DNA of 64,000 bases from Halobacillus andaensis (GTDB lineage: Bacteria > Bacillota > Bacilli > Bacillales > Halobacillaceae), in contig NZ_BMEL01000001.1 in NCBI RefSeq assembly GCF_014636475.1, forward strand, positions 1 to 64,000, given 5' to 3'. The translations under genes were made by a program, and so were the position numbers. The notes beneath the pieces are model-generated. The model ran no database searches. It was not told the DNA's origin and was given only the letters and a program-made list of their open reading frames with translations. How positions within the stretch are numbered: the first letter of the stretch is position 1; each line of letters starts with the position of its first letter. Positions 27,509-35,008 of this stretch are shown here, piece after piece.

Positions 27509-27939
27509 CTACAGAAAACAATCAAGTTAACAAAGCTGAAGAGAAAAACAACACAGCAGGAAGAGACTTTGTATTCGGTTCACTTATCGGTGGGGTTGTA
27601 GGAGCAGTAGTTGCTCTTCTAATGGCACCGAAATCAGGTAAAGAATTAAGAGGAAATATCAATGAGAGTTCAAACGAATTGAAAGCACGTGCGGGTGAAT
27701 GGAAAGACCGTGCTGTAGAATCATCTTCTCAACTCACAAAAAATGTTTCTGAGAAGTCTCAGGAGTTTGGAGCTAAAGTAAAAGATTCAACTAAGAGCAT
27801 TCAAGACAAAGTTAAAGGCAGTAAGTCCAGTGAAGATGAAGAAGCAGAAAAGGCTGCACAGGAAGTCGCAGAAGCCATTGAAGAAGCTGCACAAGAGCTT
27901 GAAAAGCAGCAAAGCTCAACGACGTCATCTAATATCTAA
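27505..27939 (+). CDS. ytxH: YtxH-domain general stress protein
   Basis: A 144-residue protein with a Gly-rich membrane segment (residues ~20-42, DFVFGSLIGGVVGAVVALLM) with the family signature APKSGKELR, followed by a long amphipathic, charged region (residues 50-144) like LEA-type or apolipoprotein-like helices (KVKDSTKSIQDKVKGSK, then EEAEKAAQEVAEAIEEAAQE). Stress-induced in B. subtilis; function unknown. GGAGG precedes the ATG, which overlaps the ytxG stop. Confidence 0.92.
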   Translation: MTTENNQVNKAEEKNNTAGRDFVFGSLIGGVVGAVVALLMAPKSGKELRGNINESSNELKARAGEWKDRAVESSSQLTKNVSEKSQEFGAKVKDSTKSIQDKVKGSKSSEDEEAEKAAQEVAEAIEEAAQELEKQQSSTTSSNI

Positions 27940-27943
27940 AAAT

Positions 27944-27980
27944 AAAAACAGAGGCGAGCTTTCGCCTCTGTTTTTATAAT
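27944..27980 (+). terminator. terminator between ytxH and ytxJ
   Basis: A 14-bp stem (27944-27957 with 27962-27975) with a 4-base loop and a TTTTTAT tail. It should reduce read-through from ytxGH into ytxJ. Confidence 0.88.
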
Positions 27981-28002
27981 ACATAAAATTGGAGGCTGAA
28001 GA

Positions 28003-28329
28003 ATGATTAAATTAATAAGCAGTGAACGTGAATGGGAAGAATTGATTCAAGAACAAACGACATTTTTTGTACTAAAACACAGCTTAACGTGTCCAATAAG
28101 TTCAAATGCAAAAAGAGAGTACGAAAGGTTTAGTGAGAAATCAGAGACCCCCTGTTACCTATTGCATGTACAGGAAGCAAGACAACTAAGTAATTTAATT
28201 CAAACGAAATATAAAGTGCGTCATGAGTCCCCCCAGGCTCTTTGTTTTAAGCAGAAGAAAGCTGTATGGCACGCAAGTCATCACAACATTACGGAGAAAG
28301 CTTTGCAGAATGTGGTGAAGGAGTTATAA
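28003..28329 (+). CDS. ytxJ: bacillithiol-system redox protein YtxJ
   Basis: A 108-residue thioredoxin-like monothiol protein. The active site is SLTCPISSNAK with Cys ~30, in the place of the usual CxxC, and the cis-Pro is in HESPQALCF. YtxJ is regarded as a monothiol bacilliredoxin that acts on bacillithiolated proteins. GGAGG precedes the ATG. In B. subtilis it is the last gene of the ytxGHJ stress operon; here an intrinsic terminator separates it from ytxH. Confidence 0.9.
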   Translation: MIKLISSEREWEELIQEQTTFFVLKHSLTCPISSNAKREYERFSEKSETPCYLLHVQEARQLSNLIQTKYKVRHESPQALCFKQKKAVWHASHHNITEKALQNVVKEL

Positions 28330-28366
28330 AAATCAAAATAAATTTTAGCGAATATTTCTATAAAGG

Positions 28367-28395
28367 GTGACAACGGCTCTAATATTAGCTATAAT
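28367..28395 (+). promoter_or_regulatory. sigma-A promoter of aroA(G)
   Basis: GTGACA (28367-28372), exactly 17 bp, TATAAT (28390-28395), followed by a ~60-base leader to the aroA(G) ATG. Confidence 0.75.
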
Positions 28396-28459
28396 TGTCC
28401 CTAATTATCTATGAAATTATTATAATAATTAGCACAACAAAATTTTAGGAGGATTCAAT

Positions 28460-29521
28460 ATGAGTAACCAACAATTAGACGAGCTGCGCGGTCAGCTTGA
28501 AGAGGTCAATTTGCAGCTTTTGAATTTAATCAATAAACGCGGTGAACTGGTAAAGGATATTGGTCAAATCAAGGAGAAACAAGGCATGAATCGCTTTGAC
28601 CCTGTCCGTGAACGCGTGATGTTTGATCAAATTACTGAGAAAAATGATGGCCCATTTGAAGACTCCACGATCACTCATTTATTTAAGGAGATTTTTAAGG
28701 CTGGTCTTGAATTGCAAGAGGATGATCATAGAAAAGCACTTCTTGTTTCTCGTAAGAAGAAGCCTGAAGATACAATTGTTGATATTAAGGGCGACCGAAT
28801 TGGTGACGGCAATCCCCACTTTGTTATGGGGCCGTGTGCAGTTGAAAGTTATGAACAAGTATCACAAGTAGCTGAAGCTGTTAAAAAACAAGGAATTAAA
28901 TTGCTTCGTGGAGGAGCGTTTAAACCACGTACTTCTCCGTATGATTTCCAAGGGTTAGGTTTAGAAGGACTGAAGATCCTAAAAGAAGCAGCTGATGAGC
29001 ATGACTTAGCCGTTGTAAGTGAGATTGTAAATCCTGCAGATATTGAGAAAGCAGTCGATTACCTAGACGTGATTCAAATCGGAGCACGTAACATGCAGAA
29101 CTTCGAGCTATTGAAAGCAGCCGGATCTGTTAATAAGCCTGTGCTTCTAAAACGCGGACTTTCTGCAACAATTTCTGAATTTATAAACGCTGCTGAATAT
29201 ATTATTTCACGCGGAAATGAAAACATTATCTTATGTGAACGCGGTATTCGAACTTATGAAAAAGCGACGAGAAATACGTTAGATATTTCTGCAGTACCGA
29301 TTCTGAAACAAGAAACCCACCTCCCTGTCCTTGTAGACGTTACTCATTCTACTGGACGAAGAGACCTGCTTCTTCCAACAGCAAAAGCAGCACTAGCTGT
29401 AGGGGCAGATGGAGTAATGGCTGAAGTACACCCAGACCCAGCAGTAGCTCTTTCAGATTCAGCTCAACAGATGGATATCCCAACCTTCGAAAACTTCATG
29501 GCAGAGCTGAAAAAACAATAA
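28460..29521 (+). CDS. aroA: bifunctional chorismate mutase / DAHP synthase AroA(G)
   Basis: A 353-residue fusion that catalyses the first shikimate-pathway step and is feedback-controlled through its mutase part. Residues 1-85 are an AroQ-type chorismate mutase ([20 protein letters not shown]). Residues ~100-350 are a type I-beta DAHP synthase: [52 protein letters not shown] and [10 protein letters not shown]. Length is normal. AGGAGG precedes the ATG. Monocistronic, with its own promoter and terminator. Confidence 0.96.
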   Translation: MSNQQLDELRGQLEEVNLQLLNLINKRGELVKDIGQIKEKQGMNRFDPVRERVMFDQITEKNDGPFEDSTITHLFKEIFKAGLELQEDDHRKALLVSRKKKPEDTIVDIKGDRIGDGNPHFVMGPCAVESYEQVSQVAEAVKKQGIKLLRGGAFKPRTSPYDFQGLGLEGLKILKEAADEHDLAVVSEIVNPADIEKAVDYLDVIQIGARNMQNFELLKAAGSVNKPVLLKRGLSATISEFINAAEYIISRGNENIILCERGIRTYEKATRNTLDISAVPILKQETHLPVLVDVTHSTGRRDLLLPTAKAALAVGADGVMAEVHPDPAVALSDSAQQMDIPTFENFMAELKKQ

Positions 29522-29529
29522 ATGAATCA

Positions 29530-29565
29530 AGTCAGGCTAGTGAAATAGCCTGACTTATTTTTTTG
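29530..29565 (+). terminator. terminator after aroA(G)
   Basis: A 10-bp stem (AGTCAGGCTA with TAGCCTGACT) followed by TTATTTTTTT. Confidence 0.88.
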
Positions 29566-29669
29566 TTGCATGAAAATCCGTTATAATAGGGAAGGTATTC
29601 ATATATAAGAAGATTTACTCGAATATTGCGGAACGAGTACAACTATCGTATGATTATTTTATTAACATG

Positions 29670-29687
29670 TCGTCAATCGATTGACGA
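29670..29687 (+). promoter_or_regulatory. 18-bp perfect palindrome upstream of the ccpA ribosome binding site
   Basis: TCGTCAATC and its exact reverse complement GATTGACGA abut, ending one base before the AAGGAGG ribosome binding site of ccpA. It could be an operator or an mRNA hairpin affecting translation. It does not match a cre consensus. Confidence 0.6.
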
Positions 29688-29700
29688 AGGAGGAAGAAGT

Positions 29701-30702
29701 ATGAATGTAACAATATATGATGTAGCAAGAGAAGCAAATGTATCAATGGCAACGGTTTCCCGAGTCGTTAATGGAAACCCTAACGTAAAGCCAGCCACAC
29801 GAAAAAAAGTCCACGAAGCTATTGAACGTTTAGGGTACCGTCCAAATGCGGTTGCTAGAGGGCTAGCTAGTAAAAAAACAACAACGGTTGGTGTCATCAT
29901 TCCCGATATTTCCAGCATCTTTTTTGCGGAATTAGCAAGAGGCATTGAAGATATTGCCACGATGTATAACTATAATATTATTTTAAGCAACTCTGACCAA
30001 AACAAAGAAAAAGAATTGCACCTTATTAATGCTATGCTTGGTAAACAAGTAGATGGTCTTGTATTTATGGGTGGTAAAATTACTGATGATCACACCCGGG
30101 AATTTAAAAATGCATCAGTGCCTGTTGCGTTAGCAGCCACGATTGATGAGTCTGGAGAAACACCTTCCGTTAATATTAATTATGAGCATGCAGCTTATGA
30201 AACGACAGAACTTCTGCTTTCCCACGGGCATAAACGGGTAGGCTTTGTATCTGGACCTGAAAATACAGAAATAAACACTCAAAAGCTTGAAGGATATAAA
30301 AAGGCATTACGTGATCAAGGAATTGATGTAGAAGAAGCGCTTATTACCACAGGAGACTATTCTTACGATTCCGGATTGGAAGCCTTCGACCAGCTTTGGA
30401 GCTTAGAAGATAAGCCGCAAGCCATTTTTGTAGCTTCTGATGAAATGGCACTAGGGGTAATCCACGGGGCTCAGGATAACGGATTAAACGTTCCTGAGGA
30501 CATTGAAGTATTTGGTTTTGATAACACCCGTTTAGCTACAATGGTTCGTCCAACTTTATCTACAGTTGTTCAGCCTATGTACGATATTGGTGCCGTAGCG
30601 ATGAGGTTGTTAACGAAGTTTATGAATAAAGAAGAAGTAGAAGAACAAAATGTAACATTACCGCACCGAATTATTGAAAGGAACTCAACTCGAAACAAAT
30701 AG
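29701..30702 (+). CDS. ccpA: catabolite control protein A
   Basis: A 333-residue LacI/GalR-family master regulator of carbon catabolite control, which binds cre sites with HPr-Ser46-P. The N-terminal helix-turn-helix is [20 protein letters not shown] (~residues 3-22), with the hinge helix ARGLASKKT (~50-58). The periplasmic-binding-like sensor domain follows ([19 protein letters not shown]). I chose ATG 29701 after AAGGAGG; the frame stays open upstream to 29626. Length equals the family norm. A cre site upstream of ackA is in this window. A stem-loop separates it from motPS. Confidence 0.96.
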   Translation: MNVTIYDVAREANVSMATVSRVVNGNPNVKPATRKKVHEAIERLGYRPNAVARGLASKKTTTVGVIIPDISSIFFAELARGIEDIATMYNYNIILSNSDQNKEKELHLINAMLGKQVDGLVFMGGKITDDHTREFKNASVPVALAATIDESGETPSVNINYEHAAYETTELLLSHGHKRVGFVSGPENTEINTQKLEGYKKALRDQGIDVEEALITTGDYSYDSGLEAFDQLWSLEDKPQAIFVASDEMALGVIHGAQDNGLNVPEDIEVFGFDNTRLATMVRPTLSTVVQPMYDIGAVAMRLLTKFMNKEEVEEQNVTLPHRIIERNSTRNK

Positions 30703-30704
30703 TG

Positions 30705-30739
30705 CCGATATAAATACTGTAATGGTATTTATGAATCGG
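30705..30739 (+). promoter_or_regulatory. ccpA-motP intergenic stem-loop
   Basis: CCGATATAAATAC (30705-30717) pairs with GTATTTAT (30725-30732) and ATCGG (30735-30739), 13 bp with a 2-base bulge. There is no T-run. Its right arm reaches the GGGGAGA ribosome binding site of motP. In B. subtilis a ccpA-motPS intergenic stem-loop is known to limit motPS expression. Confidence 0.75.
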
Positions 30740-30751
30740 GGAGAGAGTTGA

Positions 30752-31579
30752 ATGAGTAAAAGAGATTTCTTAACTCCAATAGGGATTACCCTTGGATTTA
30801 TTATGGTGATGTTCGGGATATTAACCAATGCCGGATTAGATGGAATTGCTTCTTTCATTCAAGTATCGTCCATAGTGATTGTACTAGGCGGGTTGGTAGC
30901 AGCACTTTTAGTAAACTTTAATGTAAGTGAAATTAAACTAACGTTTAGAGTGGTTAAAGAAGCTTTTAAAAAAAGTGATATGAATATCAGGGAATTAATC
31001 CAATTGTTTGTACGTTTATCTGAGAGGGCTCGACGGGAAGGTTTACTAGCTCTTGAAGCTGAGCTTGATGAAGTGGAGGATCCTTATATAAAAAAAGGTA
31101 TTCTGTTAGCGGTGGATGGGATAGAACCAGAAGTCATTAATGACATTTTACATGCAGAAATTACTGCTTTAGAAGAACGTCACTATAAAGGACGTACGAT
31201 TATTGAGAAGGCAGGAGAGTTTGCACCTGCGTGGGGAATGATAGGTACGCTCATCGGTCTCGTTCTTATGCTGCAATCTTTAACAGACCCAGAAACACTA
31301 GGTCCTAAAATGGCTGTGGCTCTTCTTACAACTCTATATGGAACTCTGCTTGCTAACTTGGTATTTCTTCCAATGGCGGGCAAACTAGCGAACAAAACGG
31401 ATGAAGAGATTTTTGCTAAGCAAGTTATTATTGAAGGAGTAATTGGTGTGCAATCCGGCCAGAATCCAAAGATCTTAGAAGAGAAGCTGAGTGCTTTTTT
31501 ATCCGAAGAGGATAGACTAGTTCCTGAGAAGTTTGAAGATGAAGAGGAACAAGTAAAGGAAGCCGCCAATGAAGCTTAA
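30752..31579 (+). CDS. motP: Na+-type flagellar stator protein MotP
   Basis: A 275-residue MotA/PomA-family stator subunit with four membrane helices (residues ~8-27, 33-52, ~150-172, ~183-205). The large cytoplasmic loop (~residues 60-145) holds charged residues that contact the rotor (RARREGLLALEAELDEVEDP). PAWGMIGTLIGLVLML is the conserved third-helix region. Located after ccpA, as in B. subtilis, where MotPS is the Na+-driven stator. motS overlaps its end by 11 bases. Confidence 0.94.
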   Translation: MSKRDFLTPIGITLGFIMVMFGILTNAGLDGIASFIQVSSIVIVLGGLVAALLVNFNVSEIKLTFRVVKEAFKKSDMNIRELIQLFVRLSERARREGLLALEAELDEVEDPYIKKGILLAVDGIEPEVINDILHAEITALEERHYKGRTIIEKAGEFAPAWGMIGTLIGLVLMLQSLTDPETLGPKMAVALLTTLYGTLLANLVFLPMAGKLANKTDEEIFAKQVIIEGVIGVQSGQNPKILEEKLSAFLSEEDRLVPEKFEDEEEQVKEAANEA

Positions 31580-32360
31580 AAGGAGACACCGGCACAGTTC
31601 GAAGGGATCGCCTAAATGGATGACTACTTATGCGGACATGATTACGCTGATTCTTGTATTTTTTATCTTGCTTTTTTCCATGTCTCAAATTAATTTAGTG
31701 AAATTTGATGCAGTAGCCGAATCGTTCAGAAATCAGATGATATTTGATTTCTACCCTTCACCAATTGAAAATGAAAATCCAACTCAGCAAGCAAAGATTC
31801 AAGAAAACGGAGAAGAAAGTAACGAGTTTGACGAACCTGTTAAAGCTGCAGATGGAGAAAAAGAAGAAGAGGCTGACAAGGAAGAACCGGTAAACTCTGA
31901 CTTAGATGAACTCGTTGAAGAAGTGGATGAATTTCTTGAGAGCAATGATTTACAGGATATTATTTCCGCTACTCGAACAGATCGAGGTGTTGTTTTAGTT
32001 TTGCAGGAGCAACTCTTATTTGAAACTGGAGAGGCGGATATTCTATCGTCAGGCGAGCCATTCTTAACAAAAGTAGGACAACTGTTAGAAAATATACCTA
32101 ACCATGTGAAAGTAGAAGGACATACTGATAATCGGCCAATCTCTACGATTCAGTATCCTTCCAACTGGGAATTATCAGGAGCTCGGGCGGGGAGTGTTAT
32201 TCGGTTTTTAACTACAAATACTGATCAATTAAACGGAGAAAGAATTTCAGCTGCTGCTTATGCTGATACTCGTCCTGTTGCTTCTAATGACAACGAAGAG
32301 AATTATAGAAAAAACCGACGAGTAGAAATCGTGATTTTAGATCCTGATTATTCTTCATAA
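31569..32360 (+). CDS. motS: Na+-type flagellar stator protein MotS
   Basis: A 263-residue MotB/PomB-family stator subunit. The single membrane helix TTYADMITLILVFFILLF carries the essential ion-binding Asp (residue 23). Residues ~75-115 are a very acidic linker (EKEEEADKEEPVNSDLDEL). Residues ~140-262 form the OmpA-like peptidoglycan-binding domain (VKVEGHTDNRPI, NRRVEIVI). The start ATG lies inside motP. The helix and its gene pair with motP suggest Na+ coupling, which fits a salt-loving host; this is by homology. Confidence 0.94.
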   Translation: MKLKRRHRHSSKGSPKWMTTYADMITLILVFFILLFSMSQINLVKFDAVAESFRNQMIFDFYPSPIENENPTQQAKIQENGEESNEFDEPVKAADGEKEEEADKEEPVNSDLDELVEEVDEFLESNDLQDIISATRTDRGVVLVLQEQLLFETGEADILSSGEPFLTKVGQLLENIPNHVKVEGHTDNRPISTIQYPSNWELSGARAGSVIRFLTTNTDQLNGERISAAAYADTRPVASNDNEENYRKNRRVEIVILDPDYSS

Positions 32361-32361
32361 A

Positions 32362-32400
32362 TAACAAAAGAGACTCCTTAATTGGGAGTCTCTTTTGTTA
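32362..32400. terminator. bidirectional terminator, motS / acuC
   Basis: A ~16-bp stem (32362-32377 with 32384-32400) between two convergent operons. Confidence 0.92.
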
Positions 32401-32402
32401 TA

Positions 32403-33578
32403 TTAACTTGAAGAATCATATTTCTTTTGATTATGAATAAATTGCATACAACTTTGCAGGATCTTTTTATTTTTTTCAGTGATCTCTTGCTTTCTAGGGA
32501 TCTCTTTATAAGGTTGATCAGGATCTTGCCAAGCTTCAGGCAAATCTACGGGGGATTGCTTCTGCCATTCTGTTATCCAGTCAGCAGGCAATTTCCCGGA
32601 GAACGGCCTGCCTGTAGACATGACTTTCCAAACTTGCGCCCATGCTCGAGGCACTACTCGCCAGATGTCGTAGCCCCCGCCGCCTAATGCTACCCATCTG
32701 CCTTCGCAAAACTCATGGGCTAATTCGTGAGCAATAGTTGGAATTTGCTCATATATTTTCATCGTGGAACACAGATGAGTTAACGGATCCAAGTAATGGG
32801 CATCAGCACCGTTTTGGGTAATGATAATATCTGGTTGGAAGTATTCGACAATTTCTCTGAAAGCGTATTCATACAATTCTAAAAAAGATTCATCTTCTGT
32901 GAAGGCATCAATAGGTAAATTGAAAGAATAACCATACCCTTTTTTAAGACCTCTTTCATTTACGTTACCTGTGCCTGGAAATAAATATCGACCTGTTTCA
33001 TGAATGGAAAAGGTACATACGTTAGGGTCATCGTAAAATGCCCACTGAACCCCATCTCCATGGTGAGCATCTGTATCAACGTAAAGAACTTTGTAGTCTG
33101 TATGTTCTCGAATATACTTAATCCCTACAGCCCCATCATTATAGATGCAAAATCCAGAGGCTTTTCGTTCAAAGCCATGATGCAATCCTCCGCCTAAATT
33201 TAAGGCGTGGTCTGAATGACCTTTAATAACCGAATCAATGGCACTAAGTGTACTTCCTACTAACAAAGAAGAAGCTTCGTGCATTCCTTTAAACATAGGG
33301 GTATCTTCTGTACCTATCCCATACTCTAATCCTTCATCTTCCGTTAATCCATCGTGGCTGGCTCTTTTTACAGCATCTACATATTTCGAACTGTGAAAAA
33401 GTTTAAGCTCTTCCTCTGTAGCTATTCTCGGCTCTAATAAATGTTCTTTACTCAAAACCTTCTCTTTCTCAAGCAAATCTTTCGTCATCGTCACTCTTAG
33501 TTGGTTAAACGGATGATCATCACGAAACTTATAGTTCATGAAGTCATCTGCGAACACAAATTTAGAAGAACAAGTCAT
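32403..33578 (-). CDS. acuC: acetoin utilization protein AcuC, class I HDAC-like deacetylase
   Basis: A 391-residue arginase/deacetylase-fold enzyme. Zinc and catalytic residues are in VDTDAHHGDGVQWAFY (~residue 162 on), FSIHETGRYLFPGTG and ITQNGADAHYLDPLTHL, with GGGGYD near the end. In B. subtilis AcuC deacetylates and reactivates acetyl-CoA synthetase AcsA. I chose the ATG at 33578, which overlaps the acuB stop (ATGA); an in-frame ATG nine codons upstream lies inside acuB. Last gene of acuABC. Confidence 0.94.
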   Translation of the reverse strand: MTCSSKFVFADDFMNYKFRDDHPFNQLRVTMTKDLLEKEKVLSKEHLLEPRIATEEELKLFHSSKYVDAVKRASHDGLTEDEGLEYGIGTEDTPMFKGMHEASSLLVGSTLSAIDSVIKGHSDHALNLGGGLHHGFERKASGFCIYNDGAVGIKYIREHTDYKVLYVDTDAHHGDGVQWAFYDDPNVCTFSIHETGRYLFPGTGNVNERGLKKGYGYSFNLPIDAFTEDESFLELYEYAFREIVEYFQPDIIITQNGADAHYLDPLTHLCSTMKIYEQIPTIAHELAHEFCEGRWVALGGGGYDIWRVVPRAWAQVWKVMSTGRPFSGKLPADWITEWQKQSPVDLPEAWQDPDQPYKEIPRKQEITEKNKKILQSCMQFIHNQKKYDSSS

Positions 33579-34222
33579 GTGGTCATCCCCGGCATTTTTG
33601 GCCATAGTACTTCATATCCTGCCTCTTTAAGATCTTCGATGGTAGGTAAAGGGTTCATGGTCTGAATGCGAATGACGATAATCTTATATTGAGCGTCTGG
33701 CTTATAAGGGTAGATGAGAACAGAGCTGATATTTACTTTACGCTTTCCAAACACTTGCATTACTTGAGGAAGCATACCAGGTTTATTGAGGACTTTAATC
33801 TCAATTTGAGAGCTTTGCACATGAGTGCCAGTGAGCTGAATTAAAGTATGCAGCATATCTTTTTCAGTTATGATGCCGACGAGCTCTTCATTTTTAGTTA
33901 CAGGAACACATGCTATTTCATGTTCATAAAAGATAGACGTTACTTCTTCAACAAAATCAAGTGGATGTACAGTTATAACAGGACTAGTCATAATCGTTTC
34001 AATTGGTTTTTTTAATTGACCGCCTTCAGAGACCTCATCTAATATTGAAGGGCTTGCATCCCTTACATCTCGGTCCGAAACGATACCAATGACACAGTGG
34101 TTATGATCAACTATAGGGATGTGCCGAATATGATGCTCGTTTAATAATTTTAAAGCCGTTTCAATGGATTCTGAAGGAGTTAATGTAATCACTTCTGTTT
34201 TCATCACTTCTTCTACTAGCAT
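33575..34222 (-). CDS. acuB: acetoin utilization protein AcuB (CBS-CBS-ACT)
   Basis: A 215-residue regulatory protein: two CBS domains (residues ~1-60 and ~75-130: MKTEVITLTPSESIETALKL, PVTKNEELVGIITEKDML) and a C-terminal ACT domain (residues ~138-210: IEIKVLNKPGMLPQVMQVF). CBS pairs bind adenine nucleotides. Its exact role with AcuA and AcuC is not known. GAAGGGGG precedes the ATG. It starts three bases after acuA ends and overlaps acuC by four bases. Confidence 0.93.
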   Translation of the reverse strand: MLVEEVMKTEVITLTPSESIETALKLLNEHHIRHIPIVDHNHCVIGIVSDRDVRDASPSILDEVSEGGQLKKPIETIMTSPVITVHPLDFVEEVTSIFYEHEIACVPVTKNEELVGIITEKDMLHTLIQLTGTHVQSSQIEIKVLNKPGMLPQVMQVFGKRKVNISSVLIYPYKPDAQYKIIVIRIQTMNPLPTIEDLKEAGYEVLWPKMPGMTT

Positions 34223-34224
34223 GC

Positions 34225-34875
34225 TTATTCCCCCTTCACTTTACGGTATTGATTTCTTGTTAAAAATCTAAGTTCGTCAAACTGCTCAATGGATGACTGA
34301 GGGACATTTTCACCTATACGCACCATTAAGCAATTGGCAGGGTGAGAAATGATTTCTGGATCATCGGTTGGGGAAGGGGTTAGGCCGCCTGCACCCATCA
34401 TTTTTTCCATTACGCGTCGATAATCCCAAATACTTAGTTTTGTTCCTTTTAAATCCCAGTGCCAATAGTATTCCGTAGAAATGATAATGTAATTTTCCAT
34501 GAAAGGGTCCAACATGGATAATTCCAAAATCCTTGAACCTACACGAAAACCACGGAATTGGGGGACCACTTCAATCGCACCCAGCTCGATTAAATTATCC
34601 ATATTACCTTCTGACCACCTTTCCATAGGATCAGGGTGGAGGTAGGTAACATACCCTACGATCATCTGTTCGTGAGTAGCTACTATAATTCTGCCTTCTT
34701 CAAATTCTGCAATACTTTTTAAAGCTTCAAATTGTTTAGCTGGCGGGCGAAAAGCATTTAGATCTTCATGAAAAGAATACTCAGATAGTTGTGCAGCTGA
34801 TAAAGGACCTTGAATAGTCATTAAGCCATAATCTGTTTCAAATGTTCGTTCGTTAAATGTTTTTTTATGTTCCAT
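34225..34875 (-). CDS. acuA: acetoin utilization acetyltransferase AcuA
   Basis: A 216-residue GNAT-family protein acetyltransferase. The acetyl-CoA-binding segment is GAIEVVPQFRGFRVGSRILE (~residues 98-117). In B. subtilis AcuA acetylates and inactivates AcsA, with AcuC reversing this. AGGTGG precedes the ATG. Unlike in B. subtilis, no acsA lies next to it: the neighbouring gene is a penicillin-binding protein on the same strand. Confidence 0.93.
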   Translation of the reverse strand: MEHKKTFNERTFETDYGLMTIQGPLSAAQLSEYSFHEDLNAFRPPAKQFEALKSIAEFEEGRIIVATHEQMIVGYVTYLHPDPMERWSEGNMDNLIELGAIEVVPQFRGFRVGSRILELSMLDPFMENYIIISTEYYWHWDLKGTKLSIWDYRRVMEKMMGAGGLTPSPTDDPEIISHPANCLMVRIGENVPQSSIEQFDELRFLTRNQYRKVKGE

Positions 34876-34959
34876 AGTGTCACCACCTATTTGGAAGATG
34901 AGAGCTTCATATAGTTTCCATTATACATGAATACGAACAATTTTAAATTATCTAACAAT

Positions 34960-34992
34960 AGAAAACTCCAGCCTAAGTAGGGCTGGAGTTTA
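34960..34992 (-). terminator. terminator of the PBP gene
   Basis: An 11-bp stem (AAACTCCAGCC with GGCTGGAGTTT) lies just after the PBP stop codon on the minus strand, between PBP and acuA. Confidence 0.85.
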
Positions 34993-35008
34993 ATCATGTT
35001 CTAAATTA

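Noticed and set aside
34876-34960. cre site upstream of acuA
   Set aside because: No sequence close to TGWAANCGNTNWCA is present here, although acu genes are under catabolite control in B. subtilis.
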